From the NCBI RefSeq assembly GCF_018847375.1, contig NZ_CP072036.1, positions 1,426,001 to 1,490,000 of the forward strand: a stretch of 64,000 nt of DNA, read 5' to 3'. Shown here piece after piece: positions 28,446 through 37,154 of the stretch. Positions within the stretch are counted from its first letter, which is position 1. Each line of letters starts with the position of its first letter. Both the position numbers and the translations under genes were made by a program. The stretch is from Akkermansia massiliensis (GTDB lineage: Bacteria > Verrucomicrobiota > Verrucomicrobiia > Verrucomicrobiales > Akkermansiaceae). The notes below the pieces were generated by a model. The model did not search any database, had not been told where the DNA came from, and saw only the letters and a list, made by a program, of their open reading frames with translations.

Positions 28446-29183
28446 ATGGATATCAAGGATATTAAACGGGCCATGGACAACATGCCGATGGGCGACGGAA
28501 GCGCGTTTGCGGAAATCTCCGTCGGTCCGGCCAAGCATGAACAGTTTTTGGATGAACACTACGGAAAGGTTGCGCTGGTCGTGCTGCTGTGCGTTCTCGG
28601 AGCCGCCGGATGGATCATTTACAACGGCATGCAGGATTCCATGGAAAGAAAGGCAGGCGCCGCGCTGGTGGCCGCCATGCCGGAATCCCCCGCTACCGGG
28701 GAAATCTCCCTGAATGAACAGGGGCTTCAGCAGGTGGTGGCGGATTTTGACGATTCCCGCGCCGCCGTCACCGCCACCTATCTTCAGGCGGTCGCCCTGT
28801 GGAACGCCGGCAAGGAGGATGAAGGCGTAGCCAGGATGAAAGCTTTTATTGATTCCGCTCCCACGGAGGAATGGAAGGCCCAGGCTTCCGTTACCCTGGC
28901 ATGCCGCCTGATGAACCGCGGGAAGGCGGATGAGGCGGATGGCCTGTTCCGTTCCGTGGTGGACGCGGGGGATCCCACTTTTTCCGGTTTTGCCACCATG
29001 TGCCTGGGGGACATTGCCCGGGCGAAGAAGGACAATGCCGCCGCGGGAGCCTTTTACCGTGAATTGGCGGAAAAGTTCCCGTCCAGCGCGTTTGTCCTCC
29101 AGCGCGGAGGCTACCTGTTGCGCAAGAGCCTGTTTGATATTCAGAGCCCCGTCCGCATCGAACCCGCTGCGGAGCAGAAATAA
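28446..29183 (+). CDS. YfgM-like membrane protein with TPR-like repeats
   Basis: This 245-residue protein has a cytoplasmic N-terminus of about 38 residues, one membrane helix (about 40-60, VALVVLLCVLGAAGWIIYNG) and a periplasmic helical region with TPR-like pairs (ATYLQAVALWNAGKEDEGVARMKAFID and repeats to about residue 220). This is the architecture of YfgM, an ancillary protein of the SecYEG/PpiD chaperone network; the assignment rests on architecture only. It follows metF by 52 bases. Confidence 0.7.
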   Translation: MDIKDIKRAMDNMPMGDGSAFAEISVGPAKHEQFLDEHYGKVALVVLLCVLGAAGWIIYNGMQDSMERKAGAALVAAMPESPATGEISLNEQGLQQVVADFDDSRAAVTATYLQAVALWNAGKEDEGVARMKAFIDSAPTEEWKAQASVTLACRLMNRGKADEADGLFRSVVDAGDPTFSGFATMCLGDIARAKKDNAAAGAFYRELAEKFPSSAFVLQRGGYLLRKSLFDIQSPVRIEPAAEQK

Positions 29184-29437
29184 TCCGGGCGGACTTTTCC
29201 GGAGCTTTCCGGAAGATGAACGCTTTCTACATCCGCATGTCTGTTCTTTTGCAGCGCATGCGGATTTTCGTGTCCAGGAGCGCCGGAACAGGGCGTTCCA
29301 AAGGGTCCGCTGTGCATAACAGGCGTCATGATTCCGGGAATTTCTCTCCGGGCTGTGACATGCTTAAACAAATCATGCGGGCACGCCGCGCTTACTGGAT
29401 GTAAGCCGGGCTGCCGGCATTACCAATATTTCACACC

Positions 29438-29710
29438 ATGAACAAGCATATCAAATCCCTCTGGCTCCTTCCCCTGGCCGGGCTGTCTCTTTCCCTGATG
29501 CCGTCCTGCACGACGGACAGTTACGGAAACAGCACCGTGACGCCTGGCGGGGCCGCCGCCATCGGCGTGGGCGCGCTGGCCGCCGGGGCTGCCATCGGCG
29601 CGGCGGTCCAGCATGACCGCGACAAGGACAGGTATCGCAATGACTGGCATCACCACAATCCTCCGCCTCCGCCGCCCCGTCCGCCCCACCGCCCCCATTG
29701 GAGGCGGTAA
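29438..29710 (+). CDS. Small lipoprotein with glycine zipper and His/Pro tail
   Basis: The 90-residue protein has a signal peptide with a lipobox-like MPSC ending at Cys24, a Gly/Ala zipper (about 37-57, GGAAAIGVGALAAGAAIGAA) and a basic tail with HHH, six Pro and further His. Glycine-zipper lipoproteins of this size are common and mostly uncharacterised; the His-rich tail could bind metal. It ends just before the convergent TetR gene. Confidence 0.75.
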   Translation: MNKHIKSLWLLPLAGLSLSLMPSCTTDSYGNSTVTPGGAAAIGVGALAAGAAIGAAVQHDRDKDRYRNDWHHHNPPPPPPRPPHRPHWRR

Positions 29711-29800
29711 GGGAAAGCCCATGGCCCGCAAATCCTGCGGCGCTCCAGCTTTGCGGGAAGAGCGCGGCGCAACGTGGTATTTCCGGAGTCCGGTGAGTTC

Positions 29801-30427
29801 TCAGGACTGGCGGATGCCGCGGAGCGCCCAGGTCATGCGCTGCCTGGCGCTTTCCGGGTCATTGAGGATGGAGCCCAGCAGATCCAGCACGGGCCGCACG
29901 GCATTCGGGTCGTGCACCTGGAGTTGTCCGGAAAGGATAAAAGGAGCCCCGCCGCAGCAGACGAGGTAGATGAGGATGTTCATGGGGTCTCCCTGGAGCA
30001 CGGAACCTTCCTCCTGGGCTTCCCGTATGGTTTCCAGCAGGACGAGGGGGTGGCGCGTATGGATTCCTGAAATGAAGCGGATGGCCGCCCGTTCTCCCGC
30101 CAGGGCGTCCAGCACCAGCTGAGCAATGAACTGGCCGTGGCGCAGCAGGAACTCCATGACGTCTTCCAGGATGGCTTCCAGTTTTTCAAAGGCCGGAAGA
30201 TGAATGTTGGCGTGGGTTCTGACGCCGGTGAACAACGGTTCGTACCAGCGTTCCAGCAGTTCGTTCAGAAAAGCTTCCCGGTTGCCGAAGTGATAGACAA
30301 AGCTCCCCGTATTGGTGCCGGCGCGCAGAGACAGGCCGCGGATGGTGAGAGCGCGGAGCCCGGATTCCCCGACGATCATGGCTCCCGTATTGAGCAGGTG
30401 CTCTCTGGTGGATTTCCGTTTGGGCAT
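29801..30427 (-). CDS. TetR/AcrR family transcriptional regulator
   Basis: The 208-residue protein has an N-terminal helix-turn-helix (about residues 8-52: TREHLLNTGAMIVGESGLRALTIRGLSLRAGTNTGSFVYHFGNREAFL) and a helical ligand-binding domain. The start at 30427 removes a non-family extension. It lies downstream of the RND efflux operon on the same strand but is separated from it by a terminator, so it is a separate unit. An almost perfect palindrome at 30442-30457, 15 bases upstream of its start, could be its own operator. The effector cannot be inferred. Confidence 0.88.
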   Translation of the reverse strand: MPKRKSTREHLLNTGAMIVGESGLRALTIRGLSLRAGTNTGSFVYHFGNREAFLNELLERWYEPLFTGVRTHANIHLPAFEKLEAILEDVMEFLLRHGQFIAQLVLDALAGERAAIRFISGIHTRHPLVLLETIREAQEEGSVLQGDPMNILIYLVCCGGAPFILSGQLQVHDPNAVRPVLDLLGSILNDPESARQRMTWALRGIRQS

Positions 30428-30441
30428 GACGGTGAAGCTTA

Positions 30442-30457
30442 AGCACCCATGTGTGCT
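30442..30457. promoter_or_regulatory. Near-perfect palindrome upstream of the TetR gene
   Basis: AGCACCCATGTGTGCT matches its reverse complement at 14 of 16 positions and lies 15 bases before the TetR start. Size and place suit an autoregulatory TetR operator; this is inference. Confidence 0.45.
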
Positions 30458-30501
30458 CCTTATCGGCCCGGAAGGCAAGGACTTGTTACGTCTGTCATTG
30501 T

Positions 30502-30541
30502 AAAAGGCGGAACCGGGGCCTCGTCCTTCCCCGGTTCCGCC
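30502..30541 (-). terminator. Terminator of the RND efflux operon
   Basis: A perfect 13-bp stem (30506-30518 with 30529-30541) is followed on the minus strand by TTTTAC. It starts 18 bases after the stop of the RND pump gene. Confidence 0.9.
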
Positions 30542-30559
30542 GCTGGAATCCCGAATGGA

Positions 30560-33500
30560 TCAGGAGGTTGCTTCCAATTCTTTCCGGCGGGAGGAAATCC
30601 AGCGGGAGAAGAGTTTGGCTGTGGCCGGAATGATGAGCAGGTTCAGGATGGTGGCTGAAACCAGTCCGCCGAACTGGACGATGGCCAGCGGCCCGAGCAG
30701 TTCGCCCCCGGGCTTGTCAATGGCCCAGATCAGGGGGAGCAGGCCGAGCACCGTTGTAAGGGAGGTCATGATGATGGGAACCACGCGTTCCAGCGAACCT
30801 TCCCGGATGGCTTCCGCCGGGTTCATGCCCTTGTGTTCCAGCGCCCGGTACCTGTTAAGCAGGATCAGGCCGCTGCGGATGGCAAAGCCGATGACCGTCA
30901 CGAAGCCCACGATGGAAGCCACGGAGAGGATGGGCGGAATGTACGCGGCGCCGAACAGGGAGGACAGCGTGCCGGGAGAAGCCAGGAACACGGCTACGAT
31001 GCCGCCCACCAGGCACAGCGGAATGTTCACCAGCGTCAGCATGGCGCGGCGGACGCTCCCCAGCGCAGAGGAGAGAAGCAGCACAATGAGCACCATGACG
31101 ATGGCCCCCAGCACGTAAAGCCGCTCGGAGGCAGATTCCCGCGCCTTGATGGTGCCGTCATAATCCACCGTGCAGCCCATGGCGTTCATCACCGGGTCCA
31201 ATTGCTCCCGGCAGGCTTTCGCCAGGTCCCCCAGGTTGGAATTGGGGGAGGGGTTGCAGGAGATCATGGCCTTCCGCATGGTGTTGTCCCTCAGGATGAG
31301 GTTGGAGACCTCCTCCCGGTACACCTGCGCCACGTCGGCCAGGCGCACGGTCTTTTTATTGGGGGAAATGAGTTCCAGGTTCTTGATGTCTTCAATGGAC
31401 GTCTTCAGCCTGGGATCAATGCGCAGGACAATGTTCCAGTGGTCCTGGTTCTTGATCACTTCCCCCAGCTTCTGGCCGTTCATGGCCGTGGAAACCTGTT
31501 CCGCGGCGTTCGCCATGGTCAGGCCGTGGGAGGCCAGGGCTTCCTGGTTGTACTGCACGCGGATGGTATCCACCATGATTTCCCGGTTGGCGCGCGCGTC
31601 CGCCACTTCCGGCATCTTTGCCAGAATCTCCTTGGCCTTCTGGGCCGCCAGGCGGAGCTGGGGCAGCTCCGTGCCGTAAATATTGATGGCGATTTCCGAG
31701 TTGGAGCCGGAGAGGGCGGAGCTGATGCGGTGCGCCAGCGGATAGCCGATCATGGAGCTGGTGCCGGGAATATCGTCAATGCACTTCTTGATGGCGGCGC
31801 GCAGTTCCTTCTGGTCCTTCTCCAGGTCTACGCGCACGAGCAGTTCGGAGGCGCTGACGGGTTCCGCGTGTTCGTCGTTTTCCGCGCGTCCCGTGCGCTG
31901 GGTGACGCTGAGAACGCCCGGAATGCGTTCAATGTCCTTCATCACCGTCCGGGAGATGCGCTCCGTTTCATCCAGGGAAGTGCCCGGCACCGTGCTGACG
32001 AAGACCGTGTAGCAGTCCTCGTTGAACGGCGGCAGGAAGCTGGTTCCGAAGGTGGACCCCAGCCACAGCGCCAGCAGCGTGATGGCCGCCATGATGGCGC
32101 AGACCGTCTTGGAGAAGCGCAGGCAGAACTCAAGGATAGGCGCATAAATGCGCTTGATAAGGCGGGAGCTGAAGGAATCCCCGCTTTCCAGCGTGGCGGC
32201 GTTTTTACTCTTCTTGAACCACATGTAGCAGAGCACCGGGGTAATGGTGACGGCTACGATGAGGGAGGAGAGCAGGGCCAGCATGTAGGAGATGCCCAGG
32301 GGGCGGAAGAACTGGCCTTCCAGCCCGGACAGGAAGAGCACCGGCGTGAACACCAGCAGGATGATGACGGAGGAGAAGGAGATGGAACCCACGATTTCCC
32401 CCTTGGCCTCCATCAGCACCTCATACTTGCTCTTGCGCCTGTCCTCCGGCAGGGCGGCGTTCCGGTTCAGGTGCCGCCAGGCTATTTCCACGAAAATGAT
32501 GGCGTTGTCCACCACGTCCCCCACGGCTACGGCCAGGCCGCCCAGGGTCATGATGTTGATGGCCAGCCCGAAGACGGGGAACATCATCATCCCGAACAGG
32601 ACGGACAGGGGCATGGAAATCAGCGTGATGATGGCCGTGCGCAGGTTCAGCAGCGTCAGGAAGATGACGATCATGACCACTGCTCCCGCAATGAGCAGGG
32701 TCTCCGTGCCGTTGTCCAGGGACATTTCAATGAAATCCGCCTGGCGGTAGGCGGTCGTATGCAGTTTCATGCCCTTGGGAAGCTGGCTCTGGCTGAACTC
32801 CTTGACGGCTGCGTCCACAGCCTGCGTCAGGGCCAGCGTATTGGCTCCCGGCACCTTCTGCACGGAAAGCACCACGGCGTCTTCCCCCATGAACCCGGCG
32901 TCGCCCCGTCGCGGCGCGCCGTCTATCTTGACCTCCGCTACGTCCTGAAGCCGGAGAATGCCGGAGGCGTGGTCCGGAACCAGGGCGCGGTTCAGCTGTT
33001 CAATATTGGCGGTGCGGGTATCCTGCTGAATGGGGAGCTCCTGCCCGGCCACGTCCTCCAGGTACCCGGCGGGCACGGAAGACTGGGATTCCTCAATGGC
33101 CGTTTTCAGGCTGGAAAGGTCCACCCCTGCCAGCTTGAGCTTGTTGGGATCGTAAACCACCTGGTATTCCGGCAGGCGGCCGCCCAGCACCGTGACCTGT
33201 CCTACGCCGGGGATGGCCAGCAGGCGCGTGCGCAGCTTGTATTCCGCCAATTGCCGCATGTCCAGCGTGGAGGTGTCCTTGTCCCCCGTCAGGGCGATCA
33301 GCATGATTTCCCCCGTTACGGAGACGATGGGCGCCAGCTCCGGGGACGTGCCTTCCGGCAGGGACTCCCGGACCGCTCCCAGGCGTTCCGTCACGATTTG
33401 GCGCGCCTGGTAGATATCCTTGTCCCAGTCAAAGTCCACCCATACGAAGGAGAGGCCGCTGCCGGAGGAGGAGCGCACGCCCTTGACCCCGGCGGTGCCG

Positions 33501-33718
33501 TTCATGGCGGACTCAATGGGAATGGTGATGTACTGCTCCACTTCCTCCGCGGTGAGGCCGGGGGCCTCCGTCTGGATGGTGACGCGCGGAACCTTCAGTT
33601 CCGGAAACACGTCCACGGGAATATTTTTCACCACGAAAATGCTGATGACCGCCAGCGCGAGCGTCAGCAGAATCACGGTAATCCTGTTATTCAGGCAGAA
33701 TGAAATTAGAAAATTCAT
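30560..33718 (-). CDS. CzcA/CusA-type heavy-metal RND efflux pump
   Basis: The 1052-residue inner-membrane pump belongs to the HME branch of the RND superfamily: the N-terminus NIPVDVFPELKVPRVTIQTEAPGLTAEEVEQYITIPIE is the CzcA/CusA pattern rather than that of AcrB. It has the duplicated arrangement of 12 membrane helices and two large periplasmic loops. Helix 4 carries GLAVAVGDVVDNAIIFVE, with the Asp residues and Glu expected for proton relay. It follows the adaptor gene by 48 bases. Metal specificity cannot be read from the pump alone; the Cys/His-rich partners favour a soft or transition metal such as Cu, Zn, Cd or Ag. Confidence 0.92.
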   Translation of the reverse strand: MNFLISFCLNNRITVILLTLALAVISIFVVKNIPVDVFPELKVPRVTIQTEAPGLTAEEVEQYITIPIESAMNGTAGVKGVRSSSGSGLSFVWVDFDWDKDIYQARQIVTERLGAVRESLPEGTSPELAPIVSVTGEIMLIALTGDKDTSTLDMRQLAEYKLRTRLLAIPGVGQVTVLGGRLPEYQVVYDPNKLKLAGVDLSSLKTAIEESQSSVPAGYLEDVAGQELPIQQDTRTANIEQLNRALVPDHASGILRLQDVAEVKIDGAPRRGDAGFMGEDAVVLSVQKVPGANTLALTQAVDAAVKEFSQSQLPKGMKLHTTAYRQADFIEMSLDNGTETLLIAGAVVMIVIFLTLLNLRTAIITLISMPLSVLFGMMMFPVFGLAINIMTLGGLAVAVGDVVDNAIIFVEIAWRHLNRNAALPEDRRKSKYEVLMEAKGEIVGSISFSSVIILLVFTPVLFLSGLEGQFFRPLGISYMLALLSSLIVAVTITPVLCYMWFKKSKNAATLESGDSFSSRLIKRIYAPILEFCLRFSKTVCAIMAAITLLALWLGSTFGTSFLPPFNEDCYTVFVSTVPGTSLDETERISRTVMKDIERIPGVLSVTQRTGRAENDEHAEPVSASELLVRVDLEKDQKELRAAIKKCIDDIPGTSSMIGYPLAHRISSALSGSNSEIAINIYGTELPQLRLAAQKAKEILAKMPEVADARANREIMVDTIRVQYNQEALASHGLTMANAAEQVSTAMNGQKLGEVIKNQDHWNIVLRIDPRLKTSIEDIKNLELISPNKKTVRLADVAQVYREEVSNLILRDNTMRKAMISCNPSPNSNLGDLAKACREQLDPVMNAMGCTVDYDGTIKARESASERLYVLGAIVMVLIVLLLSSALGSVRRAMLTLVNIPLCLVGGIVAVFLASPGTLSSLFGAAYIPPILSVASIVGFVTVIGFAIRSGLILLNRYRALEHKGMNPAEAIREGSLERVVPIIMTSLTTVLGLLPLIWAIDKPGGELLGPLAIVQFGGLVSATILNLLIIPATAKLFSRWISSRRKELEATS

Positions 33719-33766
33719 CGAATTCCTGTTTCTATTAACTGTTTTCTAATCACGTTGAGCTGAAAA

Positions 33767-35185
33767 TCAGTGTTCTCCTTCGTGGAACTGGCCGTCCGCA
33801 TGGAAATGCCCGGCCGCCTTCTTGCTCCCGGCGTCTCCCGTGGGCAGGATGTATTTCAATTCATAGCCGCCTTTGGTCACGATGGTTTGTCCCGGCGTCA
33901 ACCCTTTGACGGGCGTTTTTCCCTGCCGTGCGGGCAGTGTTTCCACCTTCTTCATGACGAAGGTATCGTCCGCCGCCTTGATGAAGACCACGTCGTTCAC
34001 CCCCACCTTGACGACGGCGCTGTTGGGAACGGGAATAAAGCCGTCCGTAGCGGCGTCATGGGAATACAGGTCCAGCCGGGCAAGCTGTCCGGCATGCGTC
34101 CCTTCCGGCATGCGGTCCGGAACGAAGTACAGGGCACGGGACTGCGTGGCGGGGTCCACCTGGTCCGCCACCCGCAGGGTGCCGTCCAGCACTTCCGTAT
34201 TTTTTCCGCTGGTCAGGGCCAGCTGGGCCTTCGCATAATGGACGGGGTCAGCCCCGTAAATGGTGGTGGCGAATTCCAGTTCCCCCTTGTTGGTCATGAC
34301 GAGGGCGGGCGCGCCCTGTTCCCCCCAGGAACCCTGGGTCATGTTCACGGACTGGACGGAGCCGTCCGCCGCGGCGTACACGTAAAGGAGGTTGTTTTTC
34401 AAAGCTCCGGAATCCGTCACCAGCTTCAGTTTATTATTGCTGGCATCCAGGGCGGCGCGGAGGCTGTGGATTTCTGCCTCCTTGAATTGAATGGAAGTAT
34501 TCAGCTCACTGTTACGGGTGCCGATTTTTTCCAGTTGGGCCCGGCGTTCCTTGAGGGTATTGAGTTCCGCCGCGGCGCGGTCAAGGGCAGCCTGCGCCTG
34601 GGAGGCGTTTCCTTCCATCTCCACGATGTCCGGTGAGGCCAGCGTGTACAGCAGTTCCCCCTTGCGTACCTGCTGGGCGGACTTGACGTTGAAGGTGACG
34701 CGCCCGGCGGCGGGAAGGGCGTACGTCGTTACCGCATGGGGAGGAATAACCATCTGGCCGTGAAGGGTCTTTTCCGCGCCGTGAGTGGCTTCCGTCACCT
34801 TTTCAAAGCGCATGTCCAGGGAATGGCGCGCCTTTTCATCCACATGCACGGGAATCATGTCCCCCGGCTGGCCGGAACCTTTCTCCGCGGCCTCTTCATG
34901 TTCGTGGTCGCCCGTGCAGGCTTCCCCCTCTGCATGCTGGTGGCCCTCAGGCTCGTGGTCGCCTGTGCAGACGGAGCCGTCCGCGTGCTTGTGTTCCTCA
35001 TGGGCGTGGCCCTCGGCGCAGGTTTCCCCTTCCTTGTGCTGGTGGCCTTCATGGCCGTGGTCCGCCGTGCAGGCGGTGCCGTCCTCGTGTTTGTGTTCCG
35101 TAGGTGCCGGCTGCTCTCCGCGTGCGGGATTGAGGCTGAAAACGGGAGTCAGGCCCAGGATGATGGAAAAATAGAGACGTTTCAT
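33767..35185 (-). CDS. Metal-efflux adaptor (membrane fusion protein) with Cys/His repeats
   Basis: This 472-residue periplasmic adaptor joins the RND pump to its outer-membrane channel. After a signal peptide (about residues 1-23), residues 31-98 are four consecutive 17-residue repeats of the form HxHxxGxxCxxxHxxEx (31-47, 48-64, 65-81, 82-98), each with one Cys and three or four His. The conserved adaptor core follows: a lipoyl/hairpin region around residues 150-290 with a coiled coil, then beta-barrel and membrane-proximal domains. A shorter His cluster (GHFHADGQFHEGEH) ends the protein. The repeats look like a metal-capture module; family members commonly have His-rich ends but not this regular Cys-containing array. 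Confidence 0.9.
   Translation of the reverse strand: MKRLYFSIILGLTPVFSLNPARGEQPAPTEHKHEDGTACTADHGHEGHQHKEGETCAEGHAHEEHKHADGSVCTGDHEPEGHQHAEGEACTGDHEHEEAAEKGSGQPGDMIPVHVDEKARHSLDMRFEKVTEATHGAEKTLHGQMVIPPHAVTTYALPAAGRVTFNVKSAQQVRKGELLYTLASPDIVEMEGNASQAQAALDRAAAELNTLKERRAQLEKIGTRNSELNTSIQFKEAEIHSLRAALDASNNKLKLVTDSGALKNNLLYVYAAADGSVQSVNMTQGSWGEQGAPALVMTNKGELEFATTIYGADPVHYAKAQLALTSGKNTEVLDGTLRVADQVDPATQSRALYFVPDRMPEGTHAGQLARLDLYSHDAATDGFIPVPNSAVVKVGVNDVVFIKAADDTFVMKKVETLPARQGKTPVKGLTPGQTIVTKGGYELKYILPTGDAGSKKAAGHFHADGQFHEGEH
34892..35095 (-). repeat. Four tandem 51-bp units encoding 17-residue Cys/His repeats
   Basis: The coding DNA for adaptor residues 31-98 is four in-frame 51-bp units. They are diverged at the DNA level but keep the His, Gly, Cys and Glu positions, which argues for selection on the protein module. 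Confidence 0.8.
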
Positions 35186-35208
35186 GTTCGTTAAAATGAT
35201 GAAGATTT

Positions 35209-36498
35209 TTATTTGGATTGAAGGTTGGCGTGGGTGAGGTAGCGCAGCTGGGCCTGAATGGCCAGCAGCTTGTCCAGATTGTCCAGGAAAGCCAGACGGC
35301 TTTCATAAAGCTGGTGGCGGTTTTCCGCCAGCTCCAGCAGGGAGGCTTCCCCGATGCCGTGCAGTTTTTCCATGGTCCGGACGGAGGAGGCGAAGGACTC
35401 CATGCGCTGAAGCTCCGTCCGGCAGTGGCGGAGCACCATCTGCTGGCTGGCGTCAAGCTGTCGGGCGTTGAACAACTCCGTTTTCCAAAGCTGGATGGTT
35501 TCCTGCCTGGACAGGTTCCGTGTGCCGCGCGCTTCCGCAATGGCCTTGCGGTTGCGGTTCCAGAGGGGAAGATTGAACCCTATTTCTCCGCCCACTTCCT
35601 TTTCCCCGTCGTCACGGGTGAAGGAGGGCCCGAGCTCCAGTTCCGGGTACTGCCGGCGGATCTCCGTCTTGAACAGGGTTTCCGTGGTGGCGTAGGTTGC
35701 CAGTTGGGCCTTGATTTTCGGGGCTGAGGCCAGGGCGGCGGGGCCGGGGGCCGGAACGGCGGCAGGCAGTTGGAAGCCCTGTCCCGTCAGGAAGCCGAGC
35801 TTCCGTGCCGCGGAGGGATGCAGCCCCATCAGCCTGACCAGCTCCATCTTCTGCTCCAGTTCCGTTTCCGTCACGGTCTGGAGTTCCCGGATGGCGTCGT
35901 TCATGCGCTGGGAAGCCACTTGGCGGGAGGAAAATTCCACTTCCCCTGCGCCAATGAGTTTTTCAATCACGCCGTTTTCCTGCCGCACCGCATCCAGGCG
36001 TTCCCGGATGACGGCCTTGCGGCGCTGGGTAACGGCCAGCTTGCTCCAGGCCTGGTCCAGGGAACTGAGAAAATCCAGTTCCGCCTGGCGGAGGGTCCAG
36101 AAGTCCGCCTCCTTGTACTGCTCCGCCACCTTTTTTTCCAGGGCGGGAAGACCCGTCACGGGAATGGTGAAGCCCAGGCTGCCGGACATGTTGAGCGTAT
36201 TTTCCTGGAGGACTTGTTCAATATCCCAGGAAAAGGACGGATCGTTCCACCAGCCCGATTGTTTGGCTGCTTCATTGCTGGAAGCCAGTTTCAGGCGTGC
36301 CTTGTTCAGATCCGGATTCATGACCAGGCCGATCTGGCGTGCCTGGTTCCGGGTAACGGAGATGTGTGTGTCCACGCGGGATGCCTCTTTCCAGGAGGCT
36401 TCCTCCGCATTCAGGTCGATGGGTGCGCTGTGATAGACGCTGCATGAACTGAGGAAGGCGGTCAGGCCTAGCCCAGCGAAAAATGGTATGGATTTCAT
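35209..36498 (-). CDS. TolC/CusC-like outer membrane efflux lipoprotein
   Basis: This 429-residue protein is an outer-membrane factor with two helical OEP repeats. The signal peptide ends in a lipobox (FLSSC, Cys at residue 18), so it is lipidated as CusC is. The start at 36498 gives a compact signal; an in-frame ATG 11 codons upstream is less likely. It is the second gene of the efflux operon, 23 bases ahead of the adaptor. Confidence 0.9.
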   Translation of the reverse strand: MKSIPFFAGLGLTAFLSSCSVYHSAPIDLNAEEASWKEASRVDTHISVTRNQARQIGLVMNPDLNKARLKLASSNEAAKQSGWWNDPSFSWDIEQVLQENTLNMSGSLGFTIPVTGLPALEKKVAEQYKEADFWTLRQAELDFLSSLDQAWSKLAVTQRRKAVIRERLDAVRQENGVIEKLIGAGEVEFSSRQVASQRMNDAIRELQTVTETELEQKMELVRLMGLHPSAARKLGFLTGQGFQLPAAVPAPGPAALASAPKIKAQLATYATTETLFKTEIRRQYPELELGPSFTRDDGEKEVGGEIGFNLPLWNRNRKAIAEARGTRNLSRQETIQLWKTELFNARQLDASQQMVLRHCRTELQRMESFASSVRTMEKLHGIGEASLLELAENRHQLYESRLAFLDNLDKLLAIQAQLRYLTHANLQSK

Positions 36499-36608
36499 GA
36501 TGAAAAAGAGAATAGAAATAGTTCGGTCCAATCAGGTTTGGACAATGCGGCAAATAATTCCGCGGAAACAAATAAGGCCGGACGCAATCAACAAGTAGCG
36601 TTCAGCCG

Positions 36609-36629
36609 GAAACGTCCCTGGGACGTTTC
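36609..36629. promoter_or_regulatory. Perfect 21-bp palindrome ahead of the efflux operon
   Basis: Arms GAAACGTCCC and GGGACGTTTC flank a single central base. No T-run follows on either strand, which makes an operator more likely than a terminator. It lies between the small Cys/His-rich gene (ends 36643) and the outer-membrane factor gene (starts 36498). Confidence 0.55.
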
Positions 36630-36642
36630 TGAAAAAGGGCCG

Positions 36643-37071
36643 TTAAATCAGCAGGGGAAGTTGAAAGCCTTCATGTATCGGGCCGTCGTCCCTGAAGGGG
36701 TCAGGGGGGGCGGGTATTGCGGAATCCGATGTTTGGCTTGTTAAAAGAAGAGACTGTGCCAGATGATGGAAATCCGGGAAGGTCTGCCAGATAATGCAGG
36801 GCTGGGGAAGCGGCGCATGAAGAACGGGCAGCGTCAGGTCGTCAATCTCCAGACGCTGGTGTTCGCAGAGGTGCCCGGCCAGCGGGCTGGAAGTGCTGCT
36901 GCCGGGACCGTGGTCCCCACGGCATCCGCAGGGTGCGGCATCGTGATGGCAGGAGCAGGAAAAGAGGAAGACCTCCTGATGGCAGGGGCATACGGAAACC
37001 ATGCCCGTTCCGCCTACAATGACCAGCAGAAGGGTGAGCAGCATGATGCCGTTGCGCAATGCTCTAACCAT
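36643..37071 (-). CDS. Small secreted Cys/His-rich protein
   Basis: The 142-residue protein begins with a signal or anchor segment (about residues 9-25, MLLTLLLVIVGGTGMVSV), followed by a dense metal-ligand region: CPCHQ, CSCHHD, CGCRGDHG and CEH within about 45 residues. The C-terminal half is Pro-rich. I do not recognise a family. Its position as first gene before the outer-membrane factor, adaptor and pump on the same strand suggests a periplasmic metal chaperone or sensor for that system. Confidence 0.7.
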   Translation of the reverse strand: MVRALRNGIMLLTLLLVIVGGTGMVSVCPCHQEVFLFSCSCHHDAAPCGCRGDHGPGSSTSSPLAGHLCEHQRLEIDDLTLPVLHAPLPQPCIIWQTFPDFHHLAQSLLLTSQTSDSAIPAPPDPFRDDGPIHEGFQLPLLI

Positions 37072-37154
37072 GGTATGCCGTGAATCCTAGAAAGGAGCCG
37101 TGAAAGCGTCAAGAGCAAAGTGGCGGATGTCGGAACCTTGAAGAAACCGGGCTG

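Noticed and set aside
29216..29404. A 62-codon frame between the YfgM-like gene and the small lipoprotein
   Set aside because: Arg/Ser-rich sequence with no signal, motif or start context; the spacer only shows a weak 7-bp hairpin at 29197-29214.
30833..33703. A 956-codon plus-strand frame antisense to the RND pump
   Set aside because: The minus-strand pump is unmistakable; the antisense product is a His/Gly/Gln-rich artefact.
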